DNA from: Fen-1058 sp964398185 | GTDB taxonomy: Bacteria; Chloroflexota; Anaerolineae; Fen-1058 | Direction: 5' to 3' | Assembly: GCA_964398185.1 (NCBI GenBank) | Contig: CAYNML010000024.1 | Span: forward strand, 1-64,000 | Length of the DNA stretch: 64,000 bases | Program-made: the position numbers and the translations under genes | Part shown: positions 60,346-64,000 of the stretch, one piece after another | Numbering within the stretch: position 1 is the stretch's first letter | Layout: the number at the start of each line of letters is the position of its first letter | The notes under the pieces: model-generated | Seen by the model: the letters and a program-made list of their open reading frames with translations, nothing else | What the model was told of the DNA's origin: nothing | Database searches by the model: none

Positions 60346-60939
60346 TCAGAACCACTCAAAGAATTCTTCAGTCCCCAGCGTGGCAATGATGTCCGAGGCC
60401 ATCGGCTCCAATGGTCCATAGCCGATGTGGATGAAGTCGTCGATGCTGCCCAGATAGCACATGCGCTCGGCTTCAAACTTGCGCACGTCGGCATCGATCA
60501 GCGTGAAGCGCAGCACGGGCGAGAATTGCGTGTAGCGATCCAGTTGCTCTGATAGCCGCGAACTCATCCCAGGCAAAATGGGGACCAACGCGCTCAATTC
60601 TCCAATCAGCGTATCAGCGTCCGGCCCCACCGCCTCGTAAATCTCGATGCGTTTAGGTCGCACGTTGACGCGATAACGGTTGCGCTTCGGATGCCGCGCC
60701 ACGGCGTTTTTTACGGCGTTGATTTCTTCCTCGCGCAGTTGGGAAGCCTGCGCTTTGCTCAACGACACGACGCCGTTGACGCTCTCGGTAATGGTGTAGC
60801 CGTCTGGAATCTGCTCCACCGGTTCGTCTTTGATCTCCCGCGCGAAGTAGTAACGCGGCTTGCCGGTCTTGGTCACGCCCCGGCACAGATAATACGTGAA
60901 ACCCTTGCGGCTGGTGTAGGTGATGGGCATGGCACTCAT
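60346..60939 (-). CDS. Uncharacterised protein of a hypothetical family
   Basis: This 197-residue protein has an N-terminal small beta domain (YTSRKGFTYYLCRGVTKTG, then KPRYYFAR) and a basic middle region (about residues 80-110, RHPKRNRYRVNVRPKR) that could bind nucleic acid. The C-terminus is acidic and ends in EEFFEWF. I recognise the N-terminal pattern as that of a recurring hypothetical family but know no function. It starts 5 bases after the helicase stop, so the two are probably translated from one message. Confidence 0.7.
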   Translation of the reverse strand: MSAMPITYTSRKGFTYYLCRGVTKTGKPRYYFAREIKDEPVEQIPDGYTITESVNGVVSLSKAQASQLREEEINAVKNAVARHPKRNRYRVNVRPKRIEIYEAVGPDADTLIGELSALVPILPGMSSRLSEQLDRYTQFSPVLRFTLIDADVRKFEAERMCYLGSIDDFIHIGYGPLEPMASDIIATLGTEEFFEWF

Positions 60940-60944
60940 CCTTG

Positions 60945-63900
60945 TTACACGTCTTCTACCTGCACTTCGTTTTTCACGCGCAGAAACACCAATTGCCCAC
61001 GCGGGCGTTGGCCGATCTGCGGCGCGATCGCTTCGATGTAGCGCTGCACTTGCTCAGCATATTTCTCGTGCTCGATTGTAGCACGCATCTCTTCGATCGA
61101 TCTTACTTCGTCCGTCTTGAAATCGACGATCGTCCAGCCATCGCCCGATCGATAGAGCAGATCGATCACGCCCGTATCGCCGGGCAGAGCATAGGGAACT
61201 TTGTGCAGCCGATCGGCCTTCTCAACTTCTTCGTACAACGGGTGCGCCTGAAACCGTCGCAGCATCCGGCGCACTTCGTTAATCGTCGCCTGAATCTCGG
61301 CGTGATCGGTCAAGCCCGCTTCCAAAGCGAAGGGCAGCAGAAAGGCGTCGAAGTTGTCGGAGTCGGGAAAGCGCCAGCGGCGCAGCGCTTCGTGTGTCAA
61401 CCGCCCGACGACCCACGCCGGCCCGACGGGCCGTTGGGCCTTTGGCACAACGCGCCAAACCTTCGATTGCGGATTTTGGATTTTGGATTGCGGATCAAGG
61501 TGGAGCGCTGCAACGACCAGTTCAGGCGGTTGCAGGATGCTGGCCGATCCGCTTACCGTCTCGGCATTAGTTCGAATCGCTCCAACTTCCTCTGGCGGAT
61601 ACAACACACACCCAAGCGGTTGACTGAGTTCCACGCGACGCGGCGCGGTGAGCTCGCCATCAATCGTGATGGCATCCAGCCCGACGACTTCACCCAATCG
61701 TCTTAACCAACCACTCAACGTCAGCATATGCTTGGAACTGATCTTGGCGTGTCCGCTGACGATCAATTTTTCTTTGGCGCGCGTGGCGGCGACGTAGAGC
61801 AGGCGTTTATCTTCGGCGTCGTCTTTGGCTTGCTCGTTCAGCCGGGCCAGGCGATAGGCCACCGGATGTGCGCCGTCCGCGTCGGTCAGATCGATCTGCA
61901 AGCCGAGGTGATCGTCGAGCAGCACTTTGCTGGCACGATTGGGCATTTCGTGCGCGGCGTCGGCGATGACGACGACGGGAAATTCCAGACCTTTCGCTTT
62001 GTGGACCGTCATCAACTGCACCGCGCCCTCGGCGGCGACGGGCGCTTCGCCTTCACGCACGCCGGTATCTTCCAGCGTCTGCACGTATTCCAGAAATTCG
62101 CCGAGGCTGATCAAGCGGCTGGCGTGCGCGTCGACCAACAGCTTATCGACGTTGCGGCGCAGGCGATGGCCCTGCGGCACAGCGCTCAACAGCGTGCGAT
62201 AGTGCGTCGCGTCGAGGAAGCGCTTCAGCACCTCGGCCACCGACACGCGCCCGGCGAGATCGTGCAGTTCGGCAATGAGGTGATAGGCGTCACTGCGAGC
62301 GCTTCCCAGCGAAGCAGTCTCAGTGTGCCCTGATGAGATTGCTTCGCGCTCCGCGCTCGCAATGACGGACAGATTTTCCCACAATGAACGCGGCTGATCA
62401 TCGTTGGCGAAACGCAACCGATACAGATCAGCATCACTCAGGCCAATGGCTGGCGAGCGCAATAAACCCGCGAGGGCCAGATCGTCGGTGGGATCGTGGA
62501 TGGCCGCCAACGCATTGAGCACATCACGGATCTCCGGTCGATCGTAGAAGCCGCGTCCGGCGATGGTCACGAAGGGAATGCCCGCCCGTTCGAGGGCGTC
62601 TTCGTACACGCTAAAGCCGCTGCTGGCGCGGAACAGCAGCGCCATGTCACTCCACGCAAATTCCTCGGCGCGGTGCAAAGCGTGCAAGCGCTGGGCCAGA
62701 GCGGTCGCGGTGGCTTCACGTCCAGTGGCGGCATCCTCGCCCACGCCGAGATGAAATTCCACAAAGGGTGCGCACACGGCTTGTTTTTCAGGCTGTTTGC
62801 GCTGGGCGCGCAATTCGGCAAAGGGCACTTCGTAGGGCTGCGTCAGATCAGCGGCTTCGCCCAGCACGGGACGCAGCAGATCGTTGAGATTCTGCACCAG
62901 CGGTTGATGCGCGCGGAAAGTGAGATCGAGATCGACGGTAAGGCCATTGGCGGCTTGAATATCCGCCTGCACTTGCCGGAAAACGCTCACGTCCGCGCCG
63001 CGAAACTTATAGATGCTCTGTTTGGCGTCGCCGACGATGAAGAGTTCGCCCGCCGAGGATGCCGTCATTGCGAGGAGCGCTTTTTGCGACAAAGCAATCT
63101 CCTGCGGTTGGAACTGGGATTGCTTCGCAGACAGCGCTCGCAATGACGGAGCGGGCGCGAAACCCGTCAACGCATACACGATGTCGCGCTGGCGGGCATT
63201 GGTGTCTTGAAATTCGTCGACCAGCACCGCCTGCACATCATGTTGCCAACGTTCGCGTACCGCGGGCTGTGTCGTCAGCAGCTGGGCGGCGCGGCCTTCC
63301 AGATCGTCAAAGTCGAGCGCGTGCTGTGCGTCCTTCAATTGATCGTATTCCTGCAAGACGCGAGCGTGCAGTTGTTGCAGCGCGGGCAGAGCATCGGCCA
63401 GTTGTCGATCGAGCGCAACATTCAACGAGCCTTCCGCGCCGATCAACGGCTTGAGTTCCTCGTCGTAGTGATCGCGCAAGACGCGCATGGCTTCACGTGC
63501 GGTTTCCAGATCGGCGGCGTCCCAGTTGGCTTTTTGTCCCTGTGTGGAAGTTGCCTTGCGAAGTTGCGACAGGCCGTTGAAGAGCGTGGTCCAATCGGAT
63601 GCAGTACGAGCCGCCGAGACTTCGCGCCAGCGATCGAGCACGGCGCGGCGCGCGGTCTCCAGTTTGTCGTCGGCGCTGCGCGATCGAAGTTCGGTCAGCG
63701 TGTTTAAAGCGTCGCGCCATTGATCGGTCAGGTGTTCGTCCAGCCAGCGAGTCAGTGCGTCTGCGAGGTGTGTTGAGGTTGACCACACCGCCGCCACATC
63801 GAGCCGCTTTTCGATCAGCGTGCCGAGAATGTCACGCAGGCCGCCTTCGGTGAAGAGGCCGATGAGGGGCGCGAGGTCCGATCGGGTGGCCGCCCACGCC

Positions 63901-64000
63901 AGCGCGGCTTCGATCGCCTGCGCCTGCCACGCGGCCGCCTGGCCTTCTTCCAACACAGCGAAGTTGGGATCGAGTCCGGCTTCGGCGGGATGCGTCCTGA
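60945..64000 (-). CDS. AddA-type UvrD-family helicase-nuclease (N-terminus outside window)
   Basis: The reading frame stays open past 63956 to the window end, where it continues with AddA-like sequence (HPAEAGLDPNFAVLEE), so the ATP-binding N-terminus lies outside. Visible helicase motifs are VDEFQDT (Walker B), VGDAKQSIYKFRGAD (motif III), MTVHKAKGLEFPVV (motif V) and LLYVAATRAKEK (motif VI). The C-terminal PD-(D/E)XK nuclease appears as GVIDLLYR, then IVDFKTDE and a QRY helix. Together with an AddB partner such enzymes resect double-strand breaks. Three dispersed-repeat sequences are translated in frame (63063-63148, 62288-62367, 61465-61494), at points where relatives have short loops. Confidence 0.9.
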   Translation of the reverse strand, partial: RTHPAEAGLDPNFAVLEEGQAAAWQAQAIEAALAWAATRSDLAPLIGLFTEGGLRDILGTLIEKRLDVAAVWSTSTHLADALTRWLDEHLTDQWRDALNTLTELRSRSADDKLETARRAVLDRWREVSAARTASDWTTLFNGLSQLRKATSTQGQKANWDAADLETAREAMRVLRDHYDEELKPLIGAEGSLNVALDRQLADALPALQQLHARVLQEYDQLKDAQHALDFDDLEGRAAQLLTTQPAVRERWQHDVQAVLVDEFQDTNARQRDIVYALTGFAPAPSLRALSAKQSQFQPQEIALSQKALLAMTASSAGELFIVGDAKQSIYKFRGADVSVFRQVQADIQAANGLTVDLDLTFRAHQPLVQNLNDLLRPVLGEAADLTQPYEVPFAELRAQRKQPEKQAVCAPFVEFHLGVGEDAATGREATATALAQRLHALHRAEEFAWSDMALLFRASSGFSVYEDALERAGIPFVTIAGRGFYDRPEIRDVLNALAAIHDPTDDLALAGLLRSPAIGLSDADLYRLRFANDDQPRSLWENLSVIASAEREAISSGHTETASLGSARSDAYHLIAELHDLAGRVSVAEVLKRFLDATHYRTLLSAVPQGHRLRRNVDKLLVDAHASRLISLGEFLEYVQTLEDTGVREGEAPVAAEGAVQLMTVHKAKGLEFPVVVIADAAHEMPNRASKVLLDDHLGLQIDLTDADGAHPVAYRLARLNEQAKDDAEDKRLLYVAATRAKEKLIVSGHAKISSKHMLTLSGWLRRLGEVVGLDAITIDGELTAPRRVELSQPLGCVLYPPEEVGAIRTNAETVSGSASILQPPELVVAALHLDPQSKIQNPQSKVWRVVPKAQRPVGPAWVVGRLTHEALRRWRFPDSDNFDAFLLPFALEAGLTDHAEIQATINEVRRMLRRFQAHPLYEEVEKADRLHKVPYALPGDTGVIDLLYRSGDGWTIVDFKTDEVRSIEEMRATIEHEKYAEQVQRYIEAIAPQIGQRPRGQLVFLRVKNEVQVEDV
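61465..61494. repeat. Coding copy of the gattttggattttgg-type repeat (family B)
   Basis: The sequence gattgcggattttggatt continues with a second ttttggatt unit and a closing gcgga. On the coding strand it reads as the peptide DPQSKIQNPQSK. This simple repeat and its peptide are familiar from intergenic repeats of cyanobacteria and Chloroflexota. Here it lies between the helicase and nuclease halves of the AddA-like protein. Confidence 0.65.
62288..62367. repeat. Dispersed palindromic repeat family A, second coding copy
   Basis: The 80-bp element has termini cgtcactgcgag and ctcgcaatgacg (one mismatch between the arms) and an inner pair gaagcagtctca and tgagattgcttcg. It is translated in frame within the AddA-like gene as the region beginning VIASAEREA, with no stop codon created. 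Confidence 0.8.
63063..63148. repeat. Dispersed palindromic repeat family A, first coding copy
   Basis: The 86-bp element has perfect 12-base termini cgtcattgcgag and ctcgcaatgacg and an inner inverted pair around aaagcaatctcc and gggattgctt. It is translated in frame between the Walker B block and motif III of the AddA-like protein, giving the extra peptide that includes RALSAKQSQFQ and ALLAMT. Confidence 0.85.

Overview
The window is about 62% GC, densely coded and organised in operons. I see no rRNA, no intact tRNA, no CRISPR array and no transposase. The genes suggest a free-living plant-polymer degrader, most likely a member of the Chloroflexota (Anaerolineae-like). This is an inference from the long Pro/Thr/Glu linkers behind lipoprotein signals, the Dpp- and Lpl-type sugar or oligosaccharide transporters, the 'YLPL(V/I)' segments in surface proteins and the cytoplasmic hybrid sensor kinase. 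No marker gene is present to prove it.

Region 1 (73-13011) is a minus-strand block: two uroporphyrinogen-decarboxylase-like proteins, a sulfatase, a complete Dpp/Opp-type ABC transporter (two ATPases, two permeases, one lipoprotein), a cupin and a LacI-type regulator. A divergent Gfo/Idh/MocA oxidoreductase stands beside the regulator. Region 2 (13069-16677) is one soluble 1202-residue protein joining a LacI-type ligand-binding domain, a histidine kinase, receivers and an AraC DNA-binding domain. It ends at a strong terminator.

Region 3 (16982-35108) is a pectin/galacturonan utilisation locus. It holds an LplB/LplC-like transporter with its lipoprotein, a gutted GH4 remnant, a GH105 unsaturated galacturonyl hydrolase, a GH28 polygalacturonase, KDG kinase, KDPG aldolase, a KduI/IolB-type isomerase, KduD, a secreted PL9 pectate lyase with nine cysteine-bearing repeats, a broken solute-binding protein without signal peptide, and UxaE-type tagaturonate epimerase. 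Extracellular cleavage, uptake, unsaturated-uronate conversion to 2-keto-3-deoxygluconate, and phosphorylation and cleavage to pyruvate and glyceraldehyde-3-phosphate are all represented.

Region 4 (35109-59500) is dominated by a single 22.6-kb gene for a 7533-residue secreted RHS/YD-repeat protein, followed 21 bases later by a candidate immunity gene. The C-terminal tip falls in GC content and carries motifs reminiscent of edema-factor/ExoY nucleotidyl cyclases. The block lies between a tRNA-Cys 3'-half remnant on the left and a truncated recQ-like fragment next to a perfect 36-bp palindrome on the right, which suggests an inserted or rearranged segment.

Region 5 (59488-64000) is a minus-strand DNA-repair-like operon: an AddA-type helicase-nuclease running off the window, two uncharacterised small proteins and the recQ fragment. 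The helicase gene contains three separate dispersed-repeat sequences translated in frame. The same palindromic repeat family occurs between genes at 9701-9823 and at the left edge of the window.
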